DNA from: Gordonia otitidis NBRC 100426
GTDB lineage: Bacteria; Actinomycetota; Actinomycetes; Mycobacteriales; Mycobacteriaceae
DNA: 47,777 nt
Direction of reading: 5' to 3'
Assembly: GCF_000248075.1 (NCBI RefSeq)
Contig: NZ_BAFB01000063.1
Span: forward strand, 1-47,777
Shown: positions 33,618 to 42,021 of the stretch, piece after piece
Numbering within the stretch: position 1 is the first letter of the stretch
How the letters are laid out: each line of letters starts with the position of its first letter
The notes under the pieces: model-generated
Databases searched by the model: none
What the model saw: the letters and a program-made list of their open reading frames with translations, nothing else
Told to the model about the DNA's origin: nothing
Made by a program: the position numbers and the translations under genes

Positions 33618-34754
33618 TCAGGACTCGCGAAGCCACTCCTCGACGTCCGGGGTGGTCTTCACATCCACGCCGATACGGCCCTTGAGTGCCTGGCGCTCGT
33701 ACTCGACATCCAGCAGGCGGCGCTTCCACCAGGCGGCGATCTGCTCGGTCGTGAAGCCGTCGATCTCCCGGCGCATCGTGGTGGTCTCGTGCAGGTTGTG
33801 CAGGTGCGCCTGCAGACGCTGCTCGTCAGAGCCGTTGAACCGGTCGATGTCGCGGCCACCGCAGTGCTGGCACGAGCAAGTGTCGGCGGGGGCGCTGGCG
33901 TACCACTCCTGCTGCATCTTGCTGCTGCGGCGGTAGCGCAGCAGATTCGCCAGCAGCACGTGCGGGGACATGTCGCTCTTGTCAGAGGAGAAGCCGCCCT
34001 TATCCGGGAACGCGAGTCGTCGCAGGCTCGGGAGCTGACCGATCGCCGCCGCGCGGGCGCCGTGGGCGAGCGCGTCGAACGCGGCAAGATCCGCGCGCCA
34101 GGGCATCGCCCACGGAGCAGCCTCGAACAGGCGCCGGTAGCTCGGGATCGCGCCCTTGTGCGCCAGCGGGTTCGAGGAGCTGTCGGCCAACGCGATCGCC
34201 ACCGGGTGGCTGCTGCGCGTGACGATGGCGATGAGCTGCTTGATGTTGCGCTCATCCAGCCACCGGTAGTGGATCGGCAGCAGGAACACGAAGTCGTCTC
34301 GGTCGAGCTCGTTCACCTGCTTGAGGGCGGCTTTCATCGCCTCTGAGTCACCGGCCTGGAACACCGCCGTCGGCGTGACAGCGACGCTCGCCCCGACCTG
34401 AAGCTGAGCGTCGAGCACGTCACCGAGCTTCTCCTCGAAGAGGCCCGAGGTCTCGCGCACAAACGGCGCCTCCTTCGTCGCCCACACCGCCGTCGAGGTG
34501 GGCTCCACCAACATCATGAGATCCGGATACTGCCGACGCAGGGTCCGCAACGTCCGGTGAGCGTTGGCGCCGGTGACGATGAGACCGCTCATCGTGGGAT
34601 CGATGTGCGGCGCCGTTGCTTCGGCTTCGCCGCTGGCCAGAACCAGCACCCGAGTGCCGAGCCGTCGCGCGGCCTCCGTATCGGCAGGGCGCGGGACCGT
34701 GCCGATACCGCCGCGCAATCCACCGCCGACGCGGCTCATCTCATCGGTGCTCAT
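33618..34754 (-). CDS. tRNA-guanine-transglycosylase-like (TGT/DpdA-type) protein
   Basis: 378 residues. The C-terminal region has C293-S-C295-Q-H-C298 and, 19-24 residues later, AHLHNLHETTTM. This Cys-x-Cys-x2-Cys ... His pattern with HNLH is the zinc site of TGT enzymes. Upstream, alternating strands and helices (RVLVLASGE, MMLVEPT, ASVAVTPTAVF, FVFLLPIHY, PVAIALAD, AAAIGQLPSLRRL) fit a TIM barrel. Classical TGT swaps guanine for preQ1 in tRNA; the DpdA paralogues do so in DNA as part of phage and defence-island base modification. The canonical TGT active-site motif DSGGFQ is absent, so base exchange is not assured. The gene start overlaps the ImmA/IrrE gene end by 14 bases. Confidence 0.55.
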   Translation of the reverse strand: MSTDEMSRVGGGLRGGIGTVPRPADTEAARRLGTRVLVLASGEAEATAPHIDPTMSGLIVTGANAHRTLRTLRRQYPDLMMLVEPTSTAVWATKEAPFVRETSGLFEEKLGDVLDAQLQVGASVAVTPTAVFQAGDSEAMKAALKQVNELDRDDFVFLLPIHYRWLDERNIKQLIAIVTRSSHPVAIALADSSSNPLAHKGAIPSYRRLFEAAPWAMPWRADLAAFDALAHGARAAAIGQLPSLRRLAFPDKGGFSSDKSDMSPHVLLANLLRYRRSSKMQQEWYASAPADTCSCQHCGGRDIDRFNGSDEQRLQAHLHNLHETTTMRREIDGFTTEQIAAWWKRRLLDVEYERQALKGRIGVDVKTTPDVEEWLRES

Positions 34755-35793
34755 GCGACCCTCCCCAATACATCTCGATGAACTCGTCCTCGGTCATCTG
34801 CGCAGACCGGGCGATCTCCGCGACGGACTCCCCAGCGCTCAAGCGCTCCTGGATCACACGCGGCAGCAACGTAGGAACCTCAGGCAGGACGCGCACCGGC
34901 TCGTTCTTCCTGTAGCCCGCGCGAGACAACTCGATGTTCAAAGCCCTGTACCGCGCGTCGCCGATACCGCCCAGATCACGACCCCGGCGCAACAGAGCAG
35001 CCATCGAGACACCCCACTCCGACTTCAGCTTCGCAAGCTTCGGGACAGTCAGCCCGTCCATCTGCGCGCGCACGGCGGAGGCTGGCATGAGCAGCTCGCT
35101 CGCGAAGCGGTCGGCCTCGCTCTCCTGATCCTCAGTCGGAACCTGATGCATCACAGCGTGAGCGAGCTCGTGTGCCAGAGTGAACCGCTGGCGATCAGCA
35201 GGAGCGTGGTCGCCCAGGAGAACCAGCGGACGCCGGCCCTCCGGCCAGCTCACGATCGCGTCGATCCGCGTCGAGCCCAGCGGGCGCGCCACCACGACGA
35301 CCCCGGCACGTTCGAGCGCGGGCACAAGAGGTAGAGCAGGGCCTTCGGGCAGGCCCAGAACGGCGCGCACGTTCCGCGCGATGTCTTCGGGACTGTCGAA
35401 CCCGTCCTCCGGCAGCGGCAACCGCGGCAGACGCAACTCCGGAGCACGCTCCCCAAGAATCCCCGCGACCTGCAGGTGGGTGAGGTCCAGCTCTGCCCGC
35501 AGCTGATTCGCCTTCGACACCGGAAGCGTCGACCGCTTCCGGTGGAACACATACGGAGACGAACCGATCTCGGACACGGGAACGACGATCAGCTTCACCG
35601 GGACGCTCAGAGCATCAGCCAGAGTCGTCAGGCGCTCGTCATCGAGCAGGAGCACTCCGCTCTCCGCCTTCGACAGCACGCCCTGCGAGATGCCGGTCCT
35701 CTTGGACAACTCGCTCTGCGTCATCCCCCGGGCAACGCGGATCGTGCCGAGCATGATGCGGCCCGGCTCCTCGACCGCGGAGAGCAATGACAT
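34741..35793 (-). CDS. XRE HTH + ImmA/IrrE-family metallopeptidase
   Basis: 350 residues from ATG 35793. Residues ~15-62 form a Cro/CI helix-turn-helix (TIRVARGMTQSELSKRTGIS, GVLSKAESG). The C-terminal part is a Peptidase_M78 domain with FTLAHELAHAVMH (HELAH at ~208-212) and downstream ESEADRFASELLMP, which supplies the third zinc ligand. ImmA/IrrE proteases cleave repressors to switch on mobile elements or stress responses; fused to an HTH they act as sensor-regulators. It is first in a two-gene operon with the TGT-like gene. A dyad at 35828-35840 lies 35 bases upstream and could be its operator. Confidence 0.85.
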   Translation of the reverse strand: MSLLSAVEEPGRIMLGTIRVARGMTQSELSKRTGISQGVLSKAESGVLLLDDERLTTLADALSVPVKLIVVPVSEIGSSPYVFHRKRSTLPVSKANQLRAELDLTHLQVAGILGERAPELRLPRLPLPEDGFDSPEDIARNVRAVLGLPEGPALPLVPALERAGVVVVARPLGSTRIDAIVSWPEGRRPLVLLGDHAPADRQRFTLAHELAHAVMHQVPTEDQESEADRFASELLMPASAVRAQMDGLTVPKLAKLKSEWGVSMAALLRRGRDLGGIGDARYRALNIELSRAGYRKNEPVRVLPEVPTLLPRVIQERLSAGESVAEIARSAQMTEDEFIEMYWGGSHEHR

Positions 35794-35827
35794 GGCTGTA
35801 ACTCTACTCGCTACCGCCGACAAGTTC

Positions 35828-35840
35828 CAGATTCAATCTG
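35828..35840. promoter_or_regulatory. Dyad upstream of the XRE-ImmA gene
   Basis: CAGATT-C-AATCTG is a perfect 6 bp dyad, sharing half-sites with the 24 bp palindrome at 32621-32644. Located between the att arm and the XRE-ImmA start, it may be an operator. Confidence 0.45.
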
Positions 35841-35924
35841 CCAAAATATTTCTGCGGATTGAGCACGGGACGACTCTCACCGGTGCGGTCCAGTCGGCCA
35901 CCCTCCGAGGCCAAGTCCAGGGGG

Positions 35925-35950
35925 GTCATTCACTCCATGTGGTATTCCCG
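35925..35950. other. attR of the 21 kb island
   Basis: Island arm at 35925-35944, core TTC 35945-35947, then relaxase sequence (CCGCTGCCTGCTGC). Joining the relaxase side of this junction with the relaxase side of attL restores an unbroken GGC AGC GGG AAG ACC ACC on the minus strand, Gly-Ser-Gly-Lys-Thr-Thr. Confidence 0.78.
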
Positions 35951-37395
35951 CTGCCTGCTGCTCCCTCGACGATCACGAGCGGATCGGTCGAGGCGACTGC
36001 TGCCGCTGCTGTCCTCTGCCCGGCGTCGAGTCCGGCGGCTTGTGCCGCCTCGGTGACCTCGGGGTGCTGCGGCTCCTGCTCTGGGGTGCTGGTGGTGAGT
36101 TGGTCGCGTAGTGCGGTCTCGGCGGCGATCACGCCGAGGCTGGTCAGATGCGCGACGTGCTCCGGCGTCGCCGCTCCTGGGGGCAGGATCGAGAAGCAAT
36201 CCGAGACCGCAACCTCGGACGCTTCGCTGATGAACTCCCGCAACTGTGCTGGTGCCGCTTGCACGCCCGCCTCGGTGACGATCCTCGTCACCTGCTCGGT
36301 CACCGTGTGCGGCGTCCACGCCGACGATGCGGCGGCGCACCGATCCAGCGCACGAGAGGCGACCTCCTGCACCGGCAGAGCATCCAGCGAAACCGAGGGC
36401 TGTAGTGTGCCTCGTGCGAGGTTGTCGGGGTCGTATCCGGCATCGGTGAGTTCTTGCTGCCACCACTGCTCGTTCTTCAAGTCGGCAGGCTTCTTGCCGG
36501 GCCGCTGGTGCGCCCAGGCAGTGCCCTGCATCCGCGCCGTCACGACCGGGCCAGGCATCTCGCCCGGATGCTCGGCCTGCCATTCGGCTTCAAGCCGGTC
36601 AAGGTTCCGATTGATCTGCGCCGACCGCTTCGACATCACGGCGTTGAACGGCTCCAACTCCGAGACCTCGCCTGAGACGGGGTCGAGAGTCAGACCGTGG
36701 CGGCTCAGTGTCTCGGCAAGTTCGGGGTGTGCGGCGATTACCGCCGTGCCCATCGCGCGGATCGCGCCCTGCTGCTTGAACAATGCGGCGGTATCGAGTG
36801 CTCGCCACTTCCCGGCGGCGAAGATGCGGGTGCCGATTTGCATATGGATGTGCCGGTGGGGATCACCCGCACGGGAGGTCTTATGGCTGATGCCGACCAC
36901 CTGCATCTGCTCGATGGGCACAATCTCCCGCGCATCCCTCGGGCCGACGCGAGTGACGGAGTGCTGGCCGAGCCAGCGGCGTATCTCAGTCAGCGCGTCC
37001 TGCTGGGCGGCGTCCAGCGCTGCCGAGACTTCGGGGTGGAGGGCGGCGGCGACCGACAGGCTCTTGGGGCTGTTGATCGTCATCTCACAGAACAACGGCG
37101 AGCCCTTGGTGCCCTCGGCGGGCTTGCGCGGGGTGCCCATCGACTCGCCCGTGATCGGATCACGCCAGTCCACCCACCCCTCGTACTCATCCGGTGACAG
37201 CGACCGGGCGGCGGTGACCTCGCCCTTGGCGTCGAGTGCGATGTACTCGGCGATGGCGTTGTCTGCGCCGAGGTAGTACTCGTCCGCCCCGGAGCGGTCG
37301 GCCTCGACGTACCGACGGGCGGCAGCACCGTTGCCGTGGAACGGGATCACGCCACCTTTCACGCCCGCCACCACCTCTCTCATGAGTCGTCTCAT
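35926..37395 (-). pseudogene. traA: MobF relaxase 2, N-terminal (relaxase) half
   Basis: Relaxase domain of a TraA-like protein: FHGNGAAARRYVEADRSGAD, WVDWRDPITGESMG, EMTINSPKSLSVAAALHPEV, and the metal-binding histidines in AGDPHRHIHMQIG. The frame ends in the P-loop, IVEGAAGSGN-TT, and stops 3 codons into island DNA. It differs strongly from relaxase 1 and is the missing front of the helicase half at 12746-14786. The start is uncertain: ATG at 37395 or 37383, or GTG at 37362, which gives VKGGVIPFHGNG and has AGAGAGG upstream. The product would be a relaxase lacking its helicase, unable to drive normal transfer unless the island excises. Confidence 0.85.
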
Positions 37396-37403
37396 GAGAG
37401 AGG
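37374..37403. promoter_or_regulatory. 13 bp perfect hairpin at the relaxase 2 start
   Basis: CCTCTCTCATGAG (37374-37386), 4-base loop, CTCATGAGAGAGG (37391-37403). On the mRNA one arm contains AGAGAGG, the likely ribosome-binding site for GTG 37362, and both arms contain ATG codons. It could be a translational control hairpin or a protein-binding dyad. Confidence 0.6.
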
Positions 37404-37615
37404 TGCGCACCACGGCCCCGCCGTGGCATCCGTGCATCCAGTTACTGGGGGTGAGAGCAGAAGCGCTCGGGCTACTGCCTGAGGTCGTCGAGGGGCAGTC
37501 AGTCGCGGTACTCGCGTTCGCAGTAGGGCGCGGCTGGCGGAGTGTCGGGGCGGGCTCAGCAGCGACGGGTGCGCGAACGATCAGAGAGCGGCAATATGGC
37601 GAGAAGCGACGTCGG

Positions 37616-38209
37616 TTACGGCAGTGGGGCGGTGGCGATACTGGCAGTGCTTTCTAGTTCGCTGCGAGTGGCCCCGTCGCGCGAGCGTTGTACGAGGCCA
37701 GCGAGCACTGCCAGTACATAGCCAGCCAAGCCCGCGGCGTCGGTGTCCTCCGGGAGTCGGCCCGCAGCGATATCGGCTTCGATTTTGCGTCTGAGCTGCT
37801 TCACCTTCTCCTTGCGCATCCCTGACAGGGAGGCTCGCACCTCACCATCGTCGGTGCCCGCGTCGCCGCTGGTAACTAGGCAACCTCGCGGCAGACCGCG
37901 TCTGGTGTACCGGGCCGGGGCTTCGGTGAGGATACGCCGCATCGCTTGGGTAGCGGTGGGCTCCTCTTCAAGAGCGGCGTCGATGAAACCGCCGTACTCG
38001 CGGTCGTAGACCGCGACAGCCTCATCGAAGAGTGCCCGCTTGCCGCCGAAGGAGTTGTAGAGGCTGGGCTGTCCGATCCCGAGTTCCTCGCTAAGGTCGC
38101 GCACCGAAGTCGCCTCGTACCCCTTGCGCCAGAACAGGCGGATCGCCTGATCCAGAGCTGCGTCTCGGTCGAAGCCGCGGGGCCTCCCGCGCGTCGTTGT
38201 GTTAGCCAT
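37616..38209 (-). CDS. TetR/AcrR-family regulator
   Basis: 197 residues. MANTTTRGRPRGFDRDAALD and GYEATSVRDLSEELGIGQPS with LYNSFGGKRALFDEA form the TetR DNA-binding domain. The ligand domain contains RRGLPRGCLVTSGDAGTDDG, typical of the TetR_C group controlling oxidoreductases and pumps (cysteine in GCL). Divergent from the SDR-MFS operon with a 77 bp shared regulatory region carrying two CGCTACACAA repeats, so it most likely represses both itself and the operon. About 180 bp between it and the relaxase 2 start contain no gene. Confidence 0.88.
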   Translation of the reverse strand: MANTTTRGRPRGFDRDAALDQAIRLFWRKGYEATSVRDLSEELGIGQPSLYNSFGGKRALFDEAVAVYDREYGGFIDAALEEEPTATQAMRRILTEAPARYTRRGLPRGCLVTSGDAGTDDGEVRASLSGMRKEKVKQLRRKIEADIAAGRLPEDTDAAGLAGYVLAVLAGLVQRSRDGATRSELESTASIATAPLP

Positions 38210-38228
38210 GACCTCATTTTAGGGCATC

Positions 38229-38275
38229 CGCTACACAATCTGCTACGCTTCTATTTACTAGCAAGCGCTACACAA
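38229..38275. promoter_or_regulatory. TetR control region with direct repeats
   Basis: CGCTACACAA occurs at 38229-38238 and 38266-38275, 37 bp apart, with GCTACGC between them, in the divergent region between TetR (start 38209) and SDR (start 38287). Probably the operator. AAAGGAG at 38275-38281 is the SDR ribosome-binding site. Confidence 0.5.
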
Positions 38276-38286
38276 AGGAGTCTGAG

Positions 38287-39039
38287 ATGACGAAGCTCGA
38301 TGGGAAGACTGCCCTGGTCACAGGTGCGGCACGAGGGATCGGACGTGCAGTCGCCGTGCGTCTGGCTGCCGACGGCGCACGGGTGGCGGTGCATTACGGT
38401 TCCAGCGCCGATGCCGCCCACCAGGTGGTCGAGATGATTCAGGCGCAGGGCGGCTCGGCCTTCGCGATCCAGACAAGCCTCGGCGCTTCCGGCGACGCAG
38501 CAGCACTCTGGACTGCGTTCGACGAGCACGCGGACGGAGTGGACGTGATCGTCAACAATGCGGGAACGCTCGGCAGCAGGGTGCCCTTTCCGGAGGTGTC
38601 CGAGTCGGAGTACGACGAGGTGTTGGCGGTCAACGCCAAGGCTCCGTTCTTCATCGTCCAGCAGGGGCTAACCCGGCTCCGCGACGCGGGGCGGATCATC
38701 AACCTCTCGACCTCGTTCACCCACGGCTCGCGAAACCCCGACCTCATGGCGTACTCGATGTCCAAAGCCGCGATTGACGCGTTCACGGGCGCACTCGCCA
38801 AGCACCTCGGCCAACGCGGGATCACCGTCAACGCCGTCGGCCCTGGCGCGACCGCTACCGACATGAACGCTGCCCGGCTCGCGACGCCGGAGGGCCGCGA
38901 GGCCATCGCCTCACGCTCCCCGTTGGGCCGGGTCGCCGAGCCTGAGGACATCGCCGGTATCGTCGCGTTCCTCGCCTCCGGCGACGCGGGCTGGGTCACA
39001 GGCCAGTGGATCGACGCCACTGGCGGGGCGCTGCTCTGA
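38287..39039 (+). CDS. Short-chain dehydrogenase/reductase
   Basis: 250 residues. TGAARGIGRAVAVRLAADGA is the Rossmann TGxxxGIG motif, VIVNNAGTLG the NNAG motif, INLSTS and AYSMSKAAIDAFTGALAKHL give the catalytic Ser-Tyr-x3-Lys, and VNAVGPGATATDM and AGWVTGQWIDATGG are the usual ends of classical SDRs. NAD(P)H-dependent reduction of a carbonyl in the cytoplasm; substrate unknown, though the group often reduces quinones or 3-oxoacyl compounds. RBS AAAGGAG. The stop overlaps the ATG of the MFS gene by one base; the pair is controlled by the divergent TetR. Confidence 0.9.
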   Translation: MTKLDGKTALVTGAARGIGRAVAVRLAADGARVAVHYGSSADAAHQVVEMIQAQGGSAFAIQTSLGASGDAAALWTAFDEHADGVDVIVNNAGTLGSRVPFPEVSESEYDEVLAVNAKAPFFIVQQGLTRLRDAGRIINLSTSFTHGSRNPDLMAYSMSKAAIDAFTGALAKHLGQRGITVNAVGPGATATDMNAARLATPEGREAIASRSPLGRVAEPEDIAGIVAFLASGDAGWVTGQWIDATGGALL

Positions 39040-40231
39040 TGCCCCTGGCGATCTGGGTCATCGGGCTCGGGATATTCGCGCAGGGCACCAGCGAGCTCAT
39101 GCTCGCCGGTCTTTTGCCCGAGATGGCTGCGGACCTCGATGTGACGATTCCGCAGGCTGGCGGGCTCATCAGCTCGTTCGCGCTCGGCATGCTCGTCGGC
39201 GCACCCGTGCTCGCAGCGCTCACCCTGCGCTCACCCTGCGCTGGCCCCGCCGCTTGTCGCTGCTGCTGTTCCTGGCGGTGTTCGTCCTGACCCACGTCGT
39301 CAGCGCACTCACCGACAGCTATGGGCTGCTGTTCGCCATGCGGTTCGTCGGCGCGTTCGCCTACGCCGGGTTCTGGGCAGTCGGCGGCAGCACGGCGATG
39401 GCGATGGCCGGCCCGAAACGCCGCGGTCAGGCGATGAGCATCGTCGCCGGCGGACTCACCGTCGCCACCGTGCTCGGCCTGCCCGCCGGCACCTGGATCG
39501 GCCAGCACTTCGGCTGGCGCGGCGCGTTTTGGGCAGTCGCAATCCTCTCCGCAATCGCAGCTATCGCGGTCCTAGCCGTAGTTCCCAGGTTGCGACCGGA
39601 GAACCCGCCTCGCGTGCGAGACGAACTGCGCGGCATGGCCCCGCCTCGGCTCTGGCTGTCGTATGCGATGACCGCCACCGCCACGACAGCTCTGCTCGGA
39701 ACGTTCTCCTACCTGTCGGCGATGCTCCTTGAGACCACCGGCCTCGACCCCGCCTGGGTGCCGGCTGTGCTCTTCGGCTACGGTCTCGGCGCGCTTATCG
39801 GAATCGCTGCGGGAGGCAGGGCTGCTGACCGCATTCCACGAGCGATCCTTGGCATCGGCTTCGCAGGCCTGCTCATCACGTCGCTCCTGCTCGCCCTCAC
39901 CGCACATCGGGCGGAGATGGTGGTCGCGCTGATCTTCCTGCTCGGGTTGCTGGGATTTAGCACCAACCCGGCTCTGAACTCCCGCTTCATGACCATCGCA
40001 CCGAAGGCTCCGACGCTCGCCGTCTCCGGCAATATCTCCGCGTTCAATGTCGGCATCACCCTCGGCCCCTGGCTCGGCGGCCTCGCGCTGGATGCCGGAT
40101 ATGACTATCCCGCCATCCCCGCCGTAGGTGCGGCCATCGCGGGCATCGCGCTCCTGCTCTGGGGCTGGGATCTCGCGCTACAGAGGCACCGGCTCAACTC
40201 TGAGCGCCTGACGACAAGGCTCCCGATCTAA
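39039..40231 (+). pseudogene. MFS transporter disrupted by an 11 bp tandem duplication
   Basis: ATG 39039 starts MPLAIWVIGLGIFAQGTSEL, TM1 of a DHA1-type pump; translation leaves the MFS frame at 39230 and ends after 94 codons of the longer frame. The correct frame resumes as LSLLLFLAVFVLTHVVSALT from about 39254 and continues to 40231 with typical spans and GGLTVATVLGLPAGTWIG. The cause is visible: CTCACCCTGCG occurs twice in tandem at 39219-39240, adding 11 bases. Removing one copy gives an intact ~390-residue MFS. The pump is inactive unless slippage reverts it. Confidence 0.85.
39219..39240 (+). repeat. 11 bp tandem duplication (frameshift)
   Basis: Two perfect copies of CTCACCCTGCG, 39219-39229 and 39230-39240. 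Likely replication slippage; a contraction would restore the MFS gene, so it could behave as a contingency locus. Confidence 0.8.
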
Positions 40232-40306
40232 CAAGACTTACCCGCGCTAACCGGCCATGCGCTGTGTGGGGCAAGCAGCGCTGCCGTTGACGGGCGGCGG
40301 GTTTAG

Positions 40307-41951
40307 CCTCGATCCACCGATTTGCTTGTGATCGGTCGGTGAGGGATAAACGAAATGCCCTGTCTGAGTGACAGAATGGGACTTCTCTAGGGTTCCATCC
40401 ACACACACAGGAGGGCATGTCGTAGATGCGATTGTCTCACACTCACCCGGTCCGGTCTGCATCCTGTGACGATCCGAATCTCCTCGCCGCTGCGGGGGTG
40501 GTGCCGGTGATGGCGCTGGCCGAACGCGCCAGCCTGTCGGAGTTGGCCCGCGAGCATCTGAGCGTGCCCACCGACAAGGGCGCCCATCCGGATCGGAAAA
40601 TGTTTTCCCTGGTGGCGGGGATGGTGGCGGGCGCCGACAGCATCGACGACATGGCCGTGTTGCGACACGGCGCGATGGGCAAGGTGTTCGACCATCCTTA
40701 CGCCCCGTCGACGTTGGGATCGTTTCTTCGCGAGTTCCGGTTCGGGCATGTCCGCCAAGCCGATGCGATCGCCACCCGGCTGTTGGCGGGACTGGCTCGC
40801 CATACTCCGGTGCTGGCGGGGATCGACGGGCCGGTGATGATCGATATCGACGACTCGATCATCGAGGTCCACGGCCCGGCCAAGCAGGGCGTCGGATTCG
40901 GCTACACCCGAGTGCGTGGGCTGAACTCGGCGATCACCACCCTCACCTGTGGTGACGGTGCGCCGGTGATCGCCGCTCAACGCCTGCGCAAAGGGGCGTG
41001 TAACTCCGCGCGCGGGGCGCATCGGTTGATCGCCGACACCCTGGCCACCGTGCGGCGGCTACGGTCGTCCGATGCGTCGGGACCGATACTGCTGCGAGCG
41101 GATTCAGCGTTCTACGGCCATCGCGCGATCACCACCGCGCTCCGGGCCGGTGCGCAGGTGTCGGTCACCGTGCGTCAGGATTCCCACGTCCGAGCAGCGA
41201 TCAGCGAGGTACCGGCAGATGCATGGACGCCGATCGAGTACACCGACGCCGTCTTCGACGAAGACAGCGGCCAGTGGGTCTCGCGGGCCGAGGTCGCCGA
41301 AGTACCGTTCACCGCGTTCACCTCCAAAGCCAAGCGCCTGCAGGTATCCGGACGGCTGGTGGTGCGCCGTATCCCTGACTTCGCAGCCGAGGGAGACGGC
41401 TTGTTCGACGTGTGGCGGTTTCATGCGTTCTTCACCACCAGCGACCTGGACACCGTGACCGCCGACAAGACTCACCGCGGTCATGCGATCATCGAGCAAG
41501 TCCACGCCGACCTCAAAGCCTCCGCATTGGCGCATCTGCCCTCGGGAAAGTTCTGCGCGAACGCCGCATGGCTGGTGTGTGCGGTCATCGCGTTCAACCT
41601 GACCCGCGCCGCAGCCTGTCTCGATGGACAGCGTCTGGCGAAGGCGACTACCTCCACCATCCGACGCACCCTGATCTGCATACCCGCTCGAATCGCGTCC
41701 TCAGCGCGGCGCATCACGATGCATCTACCCGCCCGATGGCCGTGGGAACGCGAGTGGAACCTGTTGTTCAACAACACGATCAAACGACAACACTCAGCCT
41801 GACCCCTAACCATCGGCCAGAACCGGCCCCGACACGAAACCCAGTGAAACACGCCGACACCAGAGATCGGCGACTCACCCACGCCCACCGCCACCCCGAA
41901 CATACACAACACATTTCACGAGACATCAAAAAGCCGATCGGTGGATCGAGG
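40307..41951 (+). mobile_element. IS1380-family insertion sequence
   Basis: Terminal inverted repeats CCTCGATCCACCGAT (40307-40321) and ATCGGTGGATCGAGG (41937-41951) match perfectly over 15 bases. They enclose one transposase gene and give an element of about 1.65 kb. TTAG occurs just before the left end and one base past the right end and may be the target duplication. The element separates the MFS pseudogene from the conserved accessory gene at 42022. Confidence 0.8.
40426..41802 (+). CDS. IS1380-family transposase
   Basis: 458 residues. The DDE domain shows GPVMIDIDDSIIEVHGPAKQ (first Asp), GPILLRADSAFYGHRAITTA (second Asp in RADS), and a later glutamate expected near HAIIEQVHADLKASALAHLP. 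These spacings and the opening LAAAGVVPVMALAERASLSE are those of IS1380/IS1676-like transposases of Actinobacteria. It appears intact, so the element may be active. Located centrally between the inverted repeats at 40307 and 41951. Confidence 0.92.
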   Translation: MRLSHTHPVRSASCDDPNLLAAAGVVPVMALAERASLSELAREHLSVPTDKGAHPDRKMFSLVAGMVAGADSIDDMAVLRHGAMGKVFDHPYAPSTLGSFLREFRFGHVRQADAIATRLLAGLARHTPVLAGIDGPVMIDIDDSIIEVHGPAKQGVGFGYTRVRGLNSAITTLTCGDGAPVIAAQRLRKGACNSARGAHRLIADTLATVRRLRSSDASGPILLRADSAFYGHRAITTALRAGAQVSVTVRQDSHVRAAISEVPADAWTPIEYTDAVFDEDSGQWVSRAEVAEVPFTAFTSKAKRLQVSGRLVVRRIPDFAAEGDGLFDVWRFHAFFTTSDLDTVTADKTHRGHAIIEQVHADLKASALAHLPSGKFCANAAWLVCAVIAFNLTRAAACLDGQRLAKATTSTIRRTLICIPARIASSARRITMHLPARWPWEREWNLLFNNTIKRQHSA

Positions 41952-42021
41952 ATTAGGGGCGTGCTCCTGCGCGTCTCGGTGTGGGTGCTGGTGGCGCACC
42001 TCCCTTCTGGGAGGCGTCACC

